From Collinsella sp. (GTDB lineage: Bacteria > Actinomycetota > Coriobacteriia > Coriobacteriales > Coriobacteriaceae), in the NCBI GenBank assembly GCA_019414055.1, contig DXMV01000017.1:1-64000 (forward strand): 64,000 nucleotides of DNA, in the 5' to 3' direction. Under the pieces are notes generated by a model. The model made no database searches. It was given only the letters and a program-made list of their open reading frames with translations, and was not told where the DNA came from. Every line of letters starts with the position of its first letter. Within the stretch, counting starts at the first letter, position 1. A program made the position numbers and the translations under genes. Positions 50,446-60,661 of this stretch are shown here, in pieces.

Positions 50446-50679
50446 ATGAACACGATGACCGACATTGCGGGCAAGGCTTGGAGCTGGGCTTTTTGCCGTG
50501 CAATCCGCGCTCGCCAGCGTGCCAAGGCGCTGCTGCGGGAGGAGAGCGCGCAGGGCACTACCGAATACGCCATCTTGGTCGGCGTGCTCGTAGTGATCGC
50601 GATTATCGCCATCGTCGCGTTTAAGAGCAAAGTCGAAGAACTATGGAACGCGATCAAAGACGGCATCAACAGCCTGTAG
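50446..50679 (+). CDS. flp: Flp-type major pilin
   Basis: The 77-aa prepilin has a basic leader ending EESAQG, then TTEYAILVGVLVVIAIIAIV, the hydrophobic N-terminal helix of Flp pilins with the conserved Glu-Tyr pair. The family is normally cleaved by TadV-type prepilin peptidases; none is encoded in this window. Strong SD AGGGAGG. Confidence 0.88.
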   Translation: MNTMTDIAGKAWSWAFCRAIRARQRAKALLREESAQGTTEYAILVGVLVVIAIIAIVAFKSKVEELWNAIKDGINSL

Positions 50680-51206
50680 GAGGCAGGCGGCCTGTTGGTT
50701 CGCCGCTGGTGCTCGTCTGTTTGCTCGTGGCAATAGCGGTGACGCTTTGGGGGCTGGGCGTTGCGCGACAGCAGCGTCCAGGCGCTACTGCCGATTTGGG
50801 ATCGGGTTCGGCGGCGGTGTCACAAGCGGAAGGCGCGGGAGATATGGACGGTCAGAATGCCGCCGTCACGGCTCAGACCTTTTTGCAGGCACTCGACGAG
50901 CGGGCGGCCAGCGCGACGGAGCCGTCTGCAGGCAACGCGATCGCGGTTCGACTCGCATGGTCCGAGGACCGGCCGATGACCGAGGCGGCGGCAGACCTGT
51001 TGCGCGCCTACCGCGAGGTGCCCACGGCCCAACTCGCCCTGAGCGGCTATCTCGATATTAAGGGCAACGTATGGGGCGCCATCGTGCGCGATGGGCGAGG
51101 CTGGGTCGACATGGTGACGGTTGCTGCTGATGCCGGCGATGCCTCGTGCCGCCTGCGTGCCGTGCGTCTGGTTCCGCAAACAACGGAGTCAAAGGAGGGG
51201 TCGTGA
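50643..51206 (+). CDS. Tad-locus hypothetical membrane protein
   Basis: The 187-aa protein has a basic N-terminus, one membrane segment (SPLVLVCLLVAIAVTLWGLG, about 20-39), and an extracytoplasmic domain of about 145 residues with no recognised family. It overlaps the flp gene by 37 bases in another frame, and its gene fills the space before the second pilin, so it belongs to the operon. The ATG at 50643 has only a weak SD (GAAGAAC); AGGAGG at 50678-50683 has no suitable in-frame start after it. Confidence 0.6.
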   Translation: MERDQRRHQQPVGGRRPVGSPLVLVCLLVAIAVTLWGLGVARQQRPGATADLGSGSAAVSQAEGAGDMDGQNAAVTAQTFLQALDERAASATEPSAGNAIAVRLAWSEDRPMTEAAADLLRAYREVPTAQLALSGYLDIKGNVWGAIVRDGRGWVDMVTVAADAGDASCRLRAVRLVPQTTESKEGS

Positions 51207-51207
51207 A

Positions 51208-51426
51208 ATGCATGATGTCCTGCGTGAGGAATCCGCTCAGTCGACCGTCGAATACGCCATCGCCACCGTGGCGCTGTTATCGATTGTGCTGGCGATTGCG
51301 GGGCTTTGGCGCGCTGGCACCGATGGGCGCTTGGCGGCACTGGTCGAGCGGGCAGCGTCTCATGGCGTCGCCCCATCGTCGGTTATCGATGCCGCGACGG
51401 GTGCCAAGGACATCGCTCTGTATTGA
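51208..51426 (+). CDS. Second Flp-like pilin/pseudopilin
   Basis: In this 72-aa protein REESAQSTVEYAIATVALLS resembles the Flp N-terminus (REESAQGTTEYAILVG) but with Ser-Thr-Val replacing Gly-Thr-Thr, so it may be a minor pilin. SD GGAGGGG. It is followed by, and partly overlaps, the TadE-like gene. Confidence 0.7.
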   Translation: MHDVLREESAQSTVEYAIATVALLSIVLAIAGLWRAGTDGRLAALVERAASHGVAPSSVIDAATGAKDIALY

Positions 51427-51901
51427 TATCGCGTGCGAGGATCGGGCGCAGTCTACGGTCGAGGCCGCCTTTTTGCTGCCGACGTTTTTGACGCTTATCT
51501 TGCTCGCTTTGCAGCCGGTGTGCCTGCTCTATACGCGCGCGGTCATGGAGTCTGCCGCCGCCGAGACCGCGCGGCTTATGACCACGACGACGGTGGAGGA
51601 CGACGATGACCTTAAGGAGTTCACTCGCCGCAGACTTGCCGCGGTGCCCAACGTCTCGATTTTTCATGCCGGCGGGCCGCTGTCGTGGGATATCGAGTTG
51701 GGGCGGGCCGGTGTCGGCGGCGTTTCGTCCGTGTCTGTTGCCGGCGAGGTTAAGCCGCTGCCCGTGATCGGTGCATTTGTGCAGGCCATGGGCAGTGCGG
51801 GTGAGGGCGGCTATGTCGAGCTCAAGGTCGATGTCTCGTATCGATCGCGTCCCGAATGGCTGGAGGGAGATTATGATTCATGGATTGCTGCATGGGATTA
51901 G
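51401..51901 (+). CDS. tadE: TadE-like minor pilin 1
   Basis: The protein of about 166 aa has EDRAQSTVEAAFLLPTFLTL, the TadE N-terminal motif, followed by a hydrophobic helix and AVMESAAAETARL. The start is uncertain: GTG 51401 or ATG 51389 are in frame, both inside the preceding gene and without a clear SD, so translation is probably coupled. Pseudopilins of this type are processed like Flp. Confidence 0.75.
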   Translation: MPRTSLCIDIACEDRAQSTVEAAFLLPTFLTLILLALQPVCLLYTRAVMESAAAETARLMTTTTVEDDDDLKEFTRRRLAAVPNVSIFHAGGPLSWDIELGRAGVGGVSSVSVAGEVKPLPVIGAFVQAMGSAGEGGYVELKVDVSYRSRPEWLEGDYDSWIAAWD

Positions 51902-54038
51902 GCGCTGCCTGCTGCGGGTGACGCAAGGGTTTGCGGCCTGCCGTCGACCAGGCGCTCGCCGCAAGCGGGGCGGCTTTATGGGCCGTGCCGGTATCGACTT
52001 GTTTATCGAAGACGGCGCCTATACCACGCTCTCCTCTGCGGTTGTCATTCTGGTGGTGCTTACGCTGCTGTTTTCGTCGACCGCGGCGATATGGAGCATG
52101 TCGCGCGCCGGAGACACCCAGGTGGCGGCCGATAGCGGTGCCCTGGCGGGCGCCAACGTGGTGTCGTCCTATCACACGGCCGCCACGGTGGTCGATGCGA
52201 GCATTTTGAGTTTGGGCCTGGCGGGGTTTGCCACGATCGGTACCGGCTTGGTTGCCATGCTCATTCCGGGCGCCGAGGTTGTCGGCAGCGATATCATCGA
52301 TACGGGAACCCAGATCATTAAAACGCGTAACAAGTTTGCCAAAAGCGCGGCAAAGGGCCTGCAAAAGATCGAGACCGCCTTGCCGTACCTGGTTGCCGCG
52401 CGCGCCATGCAGGCAGTATCGGCGCAGAATACCGACGGCGTGACCTATACCGGTACGGCGCTTGCCGTGCCCAGGACATCCGAGTCGGATTTTGTTGCGC
52501 TCGAAGGATCCGAAATCTCGACTGATGCCATTAAAGATGCGTCGGAAGATCTGGAGCGCGCGGCCGAGGAGCTACAAAAAGCATCGGAGGAGACGGCGAA
52601 GGCCAAAGAGCGCGCCTGGCTAGCGGATTGCGGCGGATCGGATAAAGGTTCGGTCGGCAGCTGTTCTTGTATGTGGGAGCGCGCAAAAAGCCTAACGGAT
52701 CTCCCCGGTGGTCAAAATCCGCATTACTCATCGAGCGTTACGTGGGAGCCTCAAGTTGCCCTTGATCGCGCGAAGGACTACTACCATTGGCGTCTGACAA
52801 ACGAGAAGCCCCAAGGCTCGAGTGTCGAGATGAAGGCAGAGTCTGCGGCGCGTAAGGCGTTTTATACCTATGCGAGCGTGGAGGTCGATCGGGCATATAT
52901 AACCGAGAACGGAGACGGGGTTTCCTCCTATATTCCGCTGTTGCCGCGCAACTCTGATGAGGTTCGGGTGACGGAACTCTATACCGATGCGGTGTGGCCG
53001 ACTAGCGTGAACGATGACAAGGCGCATCTGCATTACGGGACGACCTGCCCTAACTATAAGAAAGGAACGCCGAGCGGATTTGCTTCGGTTGCCGATTACG
53101 ATGGACAGGACAAATGCAGCAAATGCCATTTTGGCGTTTCGTCGCTTGGCGCTGTTGCGGCGCCTTCAACCTCTATCGAAAACGGCTTCGAGTATCACTT
53201 TGACAAATTTAAAGACGCCCTGGAGGACTACGTCGACTGTCGCGACAAGGAGCTCGAACTCGAGCGTCAGACCGAGGACGAAGCCGACCGTGCGGGCAAT
53301 GCGTTCGATGCCGCCATCAAAGAACTTTCCGGTGAGCGCCCACGCATCGCCCCGCCCGGTCGCAACGGCGTGGTTGCCTTTGCGGTCTCGGGTGCCATCT
53401 CCAGTCCCGACGAGTTCAGCTCCTCGTTTAACACGGCGGTTGAGCTTGGCGATCGTGGTGCAATTTCTGCTGCAGTGCTCGCGCCCGATGATGCGACGGC
53501 ACAAAATAACGTCCTCGCGCGGTTTTTCTCGACGCTGGAGGAGCGTTCGGGCGGCGTTGCCGGCGTGCTCGACGGCGTTATGGATGTTTGGGGCCGCCTG
53601 CTTGTGGGGTACGGAGACACCCAGGGTGCGGCCGACGAGCTTATGGGAGAGCTGATCGGTGGCTTGGGAGGGGGCAGCGGCGCGTTGGGCTCCATTGCGT
53701 CCTGGCTCGGTGACACCGTCTCGTCCTCCGTGGCGGCGCTGGGGCTCGAACCGTGCGATTTGCGTCTGCGAAAACCGGTGCTGACCGATACCGCCAATGT
53801 CATTAAAAGTCCGGGGTCCGATATCGCGGGCATCTCCAAAACTCAAGATACCCTGCGAAAAATCCCCTTGGGCGTGACTGACCCCAAGGCACTTTGCGAG
53901 GCCTTGGAATATCACGTCGAGCGCACCATCAGCGGCGCGGTGTTCACGCTTGCGGAGATCCCGCTGCCCGGCGGCGGCTCCATCCCGCTCACGGTCGATG
54001 TTGCCACGCTGGCGGGGGCTTTTGGCGGTGGGTCGTAA
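51873..54038 (+). CDS. TadG-like large Tad-locus protein
   Basis: The 721-aa protein has a basic N-terminus (RRCLLR, RRPGARRKRGG), a hydrophobic segment SSAVVILVVLTLLFSSTAAI at about residues 57-76, and QVAADSGALAGANVV, a block typical of TadG/von Willebrand-type Tad proteins after the membrane helix. The rest is extracytoplasmic, including a Cys-rich stretch (CGGSDKGSVGSCSCMW; CSKCHFG) and an amphipathic helix rich in Glu. Start ATG 51873 with GGAGGGAG, overlapping tadE by 29 bases. The middle region is AT-richer than its neighbours. Confidence 0.65.
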   Translation: MIHGLLHGIRRCLLRVTQGFAACRRPGARRKRGGFMGRAGIDLFIEDGAYTTLSSAVVILVVLTLLFSSTAAIWSMSRAGDTQVAADSGALAGANVVSSYHTAATVVDASILSLGLAGFATIGTGLVAMLIPGAEVVGSDIIDTGTQIIKTRNKFAKSAAKGLQKIETALPYLVAARAMQAVSAQNTDGVTYTGTALAVPRTSESDFVALEGSEISTDAIKDASEDLERAAEELQKASEETAKAKERAWLADCGGSDKGSVGSCSCMWERAKSLTDLPGGQNPHYSSSVTWEPQVALDRAKDYYHWRLTNEKPQGSSVEMKAESAARKAFYTYASVEVDRAYITENGDGVSSYIPLLPRNSDEVRVTELYTDAVWPTSVNDDKAHLHYGTTCPNYKKGTPSGFASVADYDGQDKCSKCHFGVSSLGAVAAPSTSIENGFEYHFDKFKDALEDYVDCRDKELELERQTEDEADRAGNAFDAAIKELSGERPRIAPPGRNGVVAFAVSGAISSPDEFSSSFNTAVELGDRGAISAAVLAPDDATAQNNVLARFFSTLEERSGGVAGVLDGVMDVWGRLLVGYGDTQGAADELMGELIGGLGGGSGALGSIASWLGDTVSSSVAALGLEPCDLRLRKPVLTDTANVIKSPGSDIAGISKTQDTLRKIPLGVTDPKALCEALEYHVERTISGAVFTLAEIPLPGGGSIPLTVDVATLAGAFGGGS

Positions 54039-54514
54039 TGGGCATTCGCACGGGCTTGCGCGAGGAGCGTGCCCAGACGACGGTCGAGATGGCCGTGGTT
54101 ACGCCCGTCCTGATCGTGCTGGCTCTCATCGCGTACAACGTCATGATCTTTGCCGGCGCGGTCGCGCGCTTCGACCGCGTGGTGCCCGACATCGTGCTGG
54201 CGCACGCTGTGGCGCCGGGCGGGGAGGGTGACGAGAGCTCCATTGACGCTTCCGCGACCGTTCAGGCTCAGATTCAGGATGCTATGGAGGGATATGGCCT
54301 ACAGGTCGAGGTCTCGAGCGAACAAGGTACGGCGTCATCGGAGGGTGGCCTGCTCTCTCTTTCTGGCACGTTTAGGACCTATACCTGCACCATGCACTAC
54401 GAGCCGTGGCCAAGTTCGCTAAGCATCGCCGGCGTTTCCCTGGGGGCGCCGGCCGTGCTCACGCATGAACGCGCGGTGACGGTCGATCCGTGGCGTCCGG
54501 GGGTGGTCATGTGA
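54038..54514 (+). CDS. TadE-like minor pilin 2
   Basis: The 158-aa protein has EERAQTTVEMAVVTPVLIVL, the TadE N-terminal processing motif plus hydrophobic helix, followed by a short beta-rich domain. Start ATG overlaps the previous stop (TAATG), and its own stop overlaps the next start. Confidence 0.78.
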   Translation: MGIRTGLREERAQTTVEMAVVTPVLIVLALIAYNVMIFAGAVARFDRVVPDIVLAHAVAPGGEGDESSIDASATVQAQIQDAMEGYGLQVEVSSEQGTASSEGGLLSLSGTFRTYTCTMHYEPWPSSLSIAGVSLGAPAVLTHERAVTVDPWRPGVVM

Positions 54515-54870
54515 GTGCGGCCTCGTCCTATATCGCCTACGCGCGGGCGCTCAACATGTTGGGCTGGACGCCGGCCGAGTTTGTGGTGGCGGAGTCGTTT
54601 ACCGTGCGTCTGCGCGGCATGCTGGGACGGCGGCCGATTGCCGCCAGCGGACTGCCGCTTGTCATGGCGTTTCCGCGCTGCTCCTCGGTTCACACCTGCT
54701 TTATGGCCTATCCCATCGACATCGCCTTTATCGATCGCAATAGCAATGTCCTCGTGTGCTACGAAAACGTACGTCCCTGGCACATGTGCTCCTGCCCCGG
54801 CGCCTGGGCGGCACTCGAGCGCCCTTCAATCATTGTTTCGCCCCCTGCTCTCCAACGCGTGCCGGCATAA
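54511..54870 (+). CDS. DUF192-family protein
   Basis: In this 119-aa protein RLRGMLGRRPIAASGLPLVM followed by SSVHTCFMAYPIDIAFID and YENVRPWHMC is the DUF192 core. No signal peptide is visible, although many relatives are secreted. The GTG start overlaps the preceding stop, so it is the last gene of the Tad operon. Its biochemical role is unknown. Confidence 0.8.
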   Translation: MSAASSYIAYARALNMLGWTPAEFVVAESFTVRLRGMLGRRPIAASGLPLVMAFPRCSSVHTCFMAYPIDIAFIDRNSNVLVCYENVRPWHMCSCPGAWAALERPSIIVSPPALQRVPA

Positions 54871-54888
54871 GAATTAGCGACAGTGGAC

Positions 54889-54903
54889 TTTCGTCATACG
54901 AAA
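54889..54903 (+). promoter_or_regulatory. Palindrome upstream of a toxin-antitoxin-like pair
   Basis: TTTCG-TCATA-CGAAA is followed by TAAGAT (54909-54914) as a -10-like box. It is a candidate operator for the antitoxin. Confidence 0.35.
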
Positions 54904-54928
54904 TTGGGTAAGATGGAGGAGGAGATGC

Positions 54929-55195
54929 ATGGATGTCGAGATCCATCCCAACGCTAAAAAGCACCTGACGGAAAAACAGGTGCTTGGTGCCTGGCTCGCG
55001 GTTACTGAGTGTATTCGCCGCGAGTCGGAAGACGAGCCGCCGAGATGGCTTGCGATTGGATGGCTTCCGGACGGACGGAGCGTGGAGCTCGTTGCGGTCG
55101 AACTTATTCGCGGGTGGCTCATTATTCATGCCTTGTCTCCGGTTCAGAAGAAATTCTGGCAAGAGATCGAGCGAGCTCGGCAAAGGGGTCGATGA
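54929..55195 (+). CDS. Small toxin-like protein of a two-gene pair
   Basis: The 88-aa protein (MDVEIHPNAKKHL..., ending SPVQKKFWQEIERARQRGR) has the size, charge and gene order of BrnT/RelE-like toxins, with a central strand ELVAVELIRGWLIIHALSP. No family signature is certain. AGGAGGAG precedes the ATG. The next gene starts within its stop codon (ATGA). Confidence 0.5.
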   Translation: MDVEIHPNAKKHLTEKQVLGAWLAVTECIRRESEDEPPRWLAIGWLPDGRSVELVAVELIRGWLIIHALSPVQKKFWQEIERARQRGR

Positions 55196-55479
55196 TGGGC
55201 AAGACATATACGACCGCTAATGGTCAGGTTGTAACGGATGAAATGATTGACGCGTGGTGTGAGTCGTACGAGCGCGGAGAGTTTCCGGATGGCGAACACA
55301 CCGTTGGTGGGATCGTGCATGGACGGCCCCCACTCTCAGGTGAGGGAACGGCAACGCTATCGGTCAAGATTCCTCTGGGAATGAAGGAAGCTATTCGTCG
55401 ACGGGCGGCTGCCGAGGGAATGACGCCAAGCGAGTTTGCCCGCGCGGCCCTGAGTGAAAAACTTCTTGCGGCGGGTTGA
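55192..55479 (+). CDS. Ribbon-helix-helix antitoxin-like protein
   Basis: The 95-aa protein has an N-terminal polar region and then a C-terminal ribbon-helix-helix: TATLSVKIPLGMKEAIRRRA followed by AEGMTPSEFARAALSEKL. This fits a DNA-binding antitoxin that represses its own operon. It is translationally coupled to the upstream gene, giving a type II toxin-antitoxin-like pair in toxin-antitoxin order. Confidence 0.65.
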   Translation: MMGKTYTTANGQVVTDEMIDAWCESYERGEFPDGEHTVGGIVHGRPPLSGEGTATLSVKIPLGMKEAIRRRAAAEGMTPSEFARAALSEKLLAAG

Positions 55480-55554
55480 TGCTTCTGACGTGCCGTTCTA
55501 TAGAATCGAGGTCGTGGTCGATGTCGCGCTCAAAAACTTTTTTAAAATTCTCGG

Positions 55555-55582
55555 TTGACCGGAGCGCGTCCTTGGTTATACT
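55555..55582 (+). promoter_or_regulatory. Promoter of tRNA-Phe
   Basis: TTGACC (55555-55560), 16 bases, TATACT (55577-55582), about 32 bases before the tRNA 5' end. Confidence 0.75.
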
Positions 55583-55614
55583 AATCAAGCCTTGAAACAA
55601 GGCACACCTCAAAT

Positions 55615-55669
<55 letters not shown>

Positions 55670-55687
<18 letters not shown>

Positions 55688-55918
55688 CCTTGAATTGACT
55701 AGGACCTCTGCAAAGGGGTCCTTTTCTTTTATGTGGTTCTCACGCGGAATCGAACCCTGTGAGGGCGCGGAGCTGAGTAAACGCGTGAGCGTTTGCCAGC
55801 GGAGCTCGCAAGGCGCGAAGCGCCGCAGCGGTCCGTCCGCGCAGCGCGCGGACGCGATTCCCTTCCCCGCCACCTTGAATTGACTAGGACCTCTGCAAAG
55901 GGGTCCTTTTCTTTTATG
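55670..55918 (+). repeat. tRNA-tail element behind tRNA-Phe
   Basis: A 64-bp exact direct repeat (55670-55733 and 55855-55918) covers the tRNA 3' end and its terminator. Between the copies lies an inverted T-arm (GGAATCGAACCCTG, 55746-55759) and three GC-rich hairpins: AAACGCGTGAGCGTTT near 55779, GGCGCGAAGCGCC near 55811, and CCGTCCGCGCAGCGCGCGGA near 55833. The same layout occurs behind tRNA-Leu. The gene-free stretch 55688-56075 is made of this element and the GH5 gene's upstream region. Confidence 0.8.
55701..55730 (+). terminator. Terminator of tRNA-Phe (first copy)
   Basis: AGGACC / GGTCCT with a short loop, followed by TTTTCTTTT. An identical copy is at 55886-55915. Confidence 0.75.
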
Positions 55919-56075
55919 GGGCATGTGGCCCCCGCCTGCCCAGACATTCCTCCCACTTTTGCGCCACTTTGTAGACCGTTCGGTCGCCTGTCCGCACGCG
56001 CGGGTATACTCAAAACGATACTTTTCCTATGCAATACGATGCAGGTTCGACCTGCGCGATTCGAAGGGGGCCGTG

Positions 56076-57137
56076 ATGGAGAGGATTCTCGGCGTTAATC
56101 TCTCTGGCTGGTTTATTCCCGAGCCCTGGGTGACCCCGTCGCTGTATGCGGCGACCGGTGCATCCAACGCGGCGGAGCTGCAAGAGGCAATGGGCACCGC
56201 TGCCTATAACGAGCGCATGCGTCGCCATTACGAGACGTTTGTGAGCGAGGACGATTTTCGTCGTATGGCGCAGATCGGTCTCAACGCCGTGCGCCTGCCG
56301 GTGCCGTGGTATGCCTTTGGCTCGCAGGAGTCCGACGCTTCCTACATCTCGGTCGTCGATTATATCGACCGTGCTATTGAGTGGGCCGCCAAGTACAACA
56401 TCCGCGTACTGCTCGATCTGGCGACTGTACCCGGCGGTCAGGGCGATTCCAACGATTCGCCCACGACGCCGGAAGTCGTCGCTGAGTGGCATTCGTCCAC
56501 CAATGGCCGTCACGTTGCGCTCGATGTACTCGAGCGCCTGGCCGATCGCTATGGTGAGGCCGAGAGCCTGCTGGGCATCGAGCTGTTGGATACGCCGCAG
56601 ATGAGTGTACGCAAGAGCCTCTTTACCGTGACGGACGGCATTCCGGCGCACTACCTGCGCAACTTCTATCGTGACGCGTACGAGCTCGTTCGTTCGTATA
56701 TGCCCGAGGACAAGATTGTCGTCTTTTCCTCTTCGGGACACCCTGGCGAGTGGAAGCACTTTATGCGCGGTGCCAAGTACAAGAACGTCTACATGGACCT
56801 TCACCTGTACCATTACCGCGACGAGTATGCGCTTGACATCACAAGCCCCCGCGGGCTGACGACGGCGATTTCGCGTAACAAGCGTGAGCTCAAAGAAGCG
56901 ATTTCGACTGGGTTCCCCGTTTTGGTGGGCGAATGGTCGGGTGCAGCTATTTTTGCCAACTCGTCGGTTACGCCCGAGGGCCGCAATGCCTACGAGCGCG
57001 TGTTTATCGCCAACCAGCTGGCATCGTTTGCGCCGGCGGCTGGCTGGTTCTTCCAAACGTGGAAGACCGAGAAGCGCATTGCAGCATGGGACGCCCGCGC
57101 GGCACTCGGCACGCTCGAGCGCGGCATGATTGAATAG
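56076..57137 (+). CDS. GH5-like glycoside hydrolase (exo-beta-1,3-glucanase type) lacking the acid/base residue
   Basis: The 353-aa protein aligns by eye with fungal/bacterial exo-1,3-beta-glucanase-like GH5 members. GVNLSGWFIPEPWVTPSLY at the N-terminus, IGLNAVRLPVPWYAF, and the nucleophile block FPVLVGEWSGAA with Glu286 are present. The usual acid/base motif IELLNEP reads IELLDTP here (Asp172-Thr173), so the catalytic Glu is missing. No signal peptide is seen. It may be an inactive carbohydrate-binding relative or use another residue. ATG 56076 follows GAAGGGGG. Confidence 0.75.
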   Translation: MERILGVNLSGWFIPEPWVTPSLYAATGASNAAELQEAMGTAAYNERMRRHYETFVSEDDFRRMAQIGLNAVRLPVPWYAFGSQESDASYISVVDYIDRAIEWAAKYNIRVLLDLATVPGGQGDSNDSPTTPEVVAEWHSSTNGRHVALDVLERLADRYGEAESLLGIELLDTPQMSVRKSLFTVTDGIPAHYLRNFYRDAYELVRSYMPEDKIVVFSSSGHPGEWKHFMRGAKYKNVYMDLHLYHYRDEYALDITSPRGLTTAISRNKRELKEAISTGFPVLVGEWSGAAIFANSSVTPEGRNAYERVFIANQLASFAPAAGWFFQTWKTEKRIAAWDARAALGTLERGMIE

Positions 57138-57143
57138 GTTGAT

Positions 57144-58022
57144 ATGACGCAAAACAGCGCCCGCACGGGCAAACTTTATGTGGTCGGTACGCCCATCGGT
57201 AACCTGGGCGACCTGTCTCCGCGTGTCGGCGAGGCATTTGCCGCCGCCGACGCTGTCTGCTGCGAGGACACGCGTGTGACCTCAAAGTTGCTGATGCACC
57301 TAGGCATCTCCAAGCCGCTCGTTCGTTGCGACGAGAACGTGATCGCAAGTCGCGCAGCCGGCCTGGTCGACCGCCTGCTGGCGGGAGAGACCCTCGCCTT
57401 TGCCTCGGACGCCGGTATGCCGAGTGTGTCCGATCCCGGCCAGGCGCTGGTCGAGGCGGCGCGCGAGGCGGATGTGCCTGTCGAAGTTGTTCCCGGCCCC
57501 TCTGCTTGCGTCACGGCGCTCGTATCGTCCGGTATTCCCTGCGAACATTTCTTCTTCGAAGGCTTTTTGGGTCGCAAGCACGGCGACCGCGTGCGCCGAC
57601 TACAGCGCCTTGCCGTCGTCCCCGGCGCGCTCATCTTCTACGAGTCTCCACATCGCATCGTCGCGACGCTCGAGGCCGTGGCCGAGGTCTTTCCCCAGCG
57701 CGATGTCGCCGTCTGCCGCGAGCTCACCAAACTGCACGAGGAGGTCCTGCGCGGATCTGCCGCCCAGCTTGCCGAGGAGCTGCGTGCCCGTGGCGAGGTA
57801 AAGGGCGAGATCGCGCTGGTCATCGCGCCGCCGAGTGAGGACGAGGAGGCCGGTATCGCGCCGGTTGGAGCCGCAACGGTAGACCCCGACGAAGCCCTGC
57901 GCGACGACATCCGTGCCGCGCTCGAGGAGGGGGAGCCCGCCTCCGCGGTGGCAAAGCGCCTGTCGCAGAAGTACTCGCGCCGCAAGCGCGATGTCTATGC
58001 CATGGTGCTCGATATGCAATAG
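57144..58022 (+). CDS. rsmI: 16S rRNA (cytidine(1402)-2'-O)-methyltransferase
   Basis: This 292-aa tetrapyrrole-methylase fold enzyme has LYVVGTPIGNLGDLSPR, AVCCEDTRVTSKLLMHLGI, FASDAGMPSVSDPG and YESPHRIVATL in family order. It methylates the ribose of C1402 in 16S rRNA. The C-terminal HTH-like extension (EPASAVAKRLSQKYSRRKRD) is common in actinobacterial RsmI. It starts 6 bases after the GH5 gene's stop and is part of a cluster of translation genes. Confidence 0.94.
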   Translation: MTQNSARTGKLYVVGTPIGNLGDLSPRVGEAFAAADAVCCEDTRVTSKLLMHLGISKPLVRCDENVIASRAAGLVDRLLAGETLAFASDAGMPSVSDPGQALVEAAREADVPVEVVPGPSACVTALVSSGIPCEHFFFEGFLGRKHGDRVRRLQRLAVVPGALIFYESPHRIVATLEAVAEVFPQRDVAVCRELTKLHEEVLRGSAAQLAEELRARGEVKGEIALVIAPPSEDEEAGIAPVGAATVDPDEALRDDIRAALEEGEPASAVAKRLSQKYSRRKRDVYAMVLDMQ

Positions 58023-58091
58023 ATGGAGGATATCCAGCCCTTGCGCTAGAATCATCCCCTGTATGCAACGTTTTTCTGGAGGACAAACCCC

Positions 58092-59693
<1,602 letters not shown>

Positions 59694-59732
59694 GACGCCG
59701 CGCGCCATATCGGCAATTTGCTGTTTAGATGT

Positions 59733-59764
59733 AAGGGCATGGCCGCAACGGCCCATGCCCTTTT
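59733..59764 (+). terminator. Terminator of metG
   Basis: AAGGGCATGGCC / GGCCCATGCCCTT around a short loop, followed by TTTTGC. Confidence 0.75.
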
Positions 59765-59800
59765 GCTTTACGATGCAGCCACCATGTTAAGGAGGCAACC

Positions 59801-60661
59801 ATGACAACTTCACCTTTGGCAAACCCCACGGCAACGAGGGAGCTGCTGGAGGAGTTTGGCCTTGCGACCAAGCATCGCCTGGGCCAAAACTTCCTGATCG
59901 ACAACCATGTGATCGAACGTATCTGTGAGCTCGCTGAGCTTGCGGGCGATGAGCGCGTGCTCGAGGTCGGCCCGGGTTGCGGCACGCTGACACTTGCGTT
60001 GCTGCAGGAGGCGGCGTGCGTCACGTCGATTGAGGCCGATCCTGAGCTTGAGCCGGTGCTCGACGCCCACGCCGCCGACTATGCCAACTTCCGCTTTATC
60101 ATGGGCGATGCGCTCAAGGTGACGCCGGAACAGATTGAGCAGGCTGCCGGTGGTGAACCCACGGTGTTTGTCGCGAATCTGCCCTATAACGTGGCGGCGA
60201 CGATCATCCTTCAGTTCTTCCAGACGATGCCCGCGCTTAAGCGTGCTGTCGTCATGGTGCAAAAGGAAGTTGCAGATCGTATTGCCGCAACGCCGGGCAA
60301 CAAGACCTATGGCGGCTACACGGCAAAGCTCGGCCTGTATGCGCAGGTGACGGGGCGCTTTGAAGTGCCGTCGCGCTGCTTTATGCCGGCGCCGCATGTG
60401 GATTCTGCCGTAGTACGCATCGATCGCGTTGACGGCGTGGTACCCGAGGGCATCGACCGCGAGTTTGTGGCCCGTGTGATCGACGCCGCGTTTGCTCAGC
60501 GCCGCAAGACGATCCGCAACTCCATGAGCGCCAATGGCTTTGCCAAGGACGCGCTCGACGCCGCCTTTGAGGCCTGTGATATCGCACCTACCACGCGCGC
60601 CGAGACGCTCGACGTCGCCACCTTTGTGCACTTGGCTCGGGAGCTTTCCCATGACGCCTAA
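59801..60661 (+). CDS. rsmA: 16S rRNA (adenine(1518)-N(6)/adenine(1519)-N(6))-dimethyltransferase
   Basis: The 286-aa protein has HRLGQNFLIDNHVIERI, the SAM motif VLEVGPGCGTLTLALL, acidic SIEADPEL, and the catalytic NLPYNVAATII. It dimethylates two adenines near the 3' end of 16S rRNA; loss gives kasugamycin resistance. SD AAGGAGG. Its end overlaps the tatD gene by 11 bases. Confidence 0.95.
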   Translation: MTTSPLANPTATRELLEEFGLATKHRLGQNFLIDNHVIERICELAELAGDERVLEVGPGCGTLTLALLQEAACVTSIEADPELEPVLDAHAADYANFRFIMGDALKVTPEQIEQAAGGEPTVFVANLPYNVAATIILQFFQTMPALKRAVVMVQKEVADRIAATPGNKTYGGYTAKLGLYAQVTGRFEVPSRCFMPAPHVDSAVVRIDRVDGVVPEGIDREFVARVIDAAFAQRRKTIRNSMSANGFAKDALDAAFEACDIAPTTRAETLDVATFVHLARELSHDA

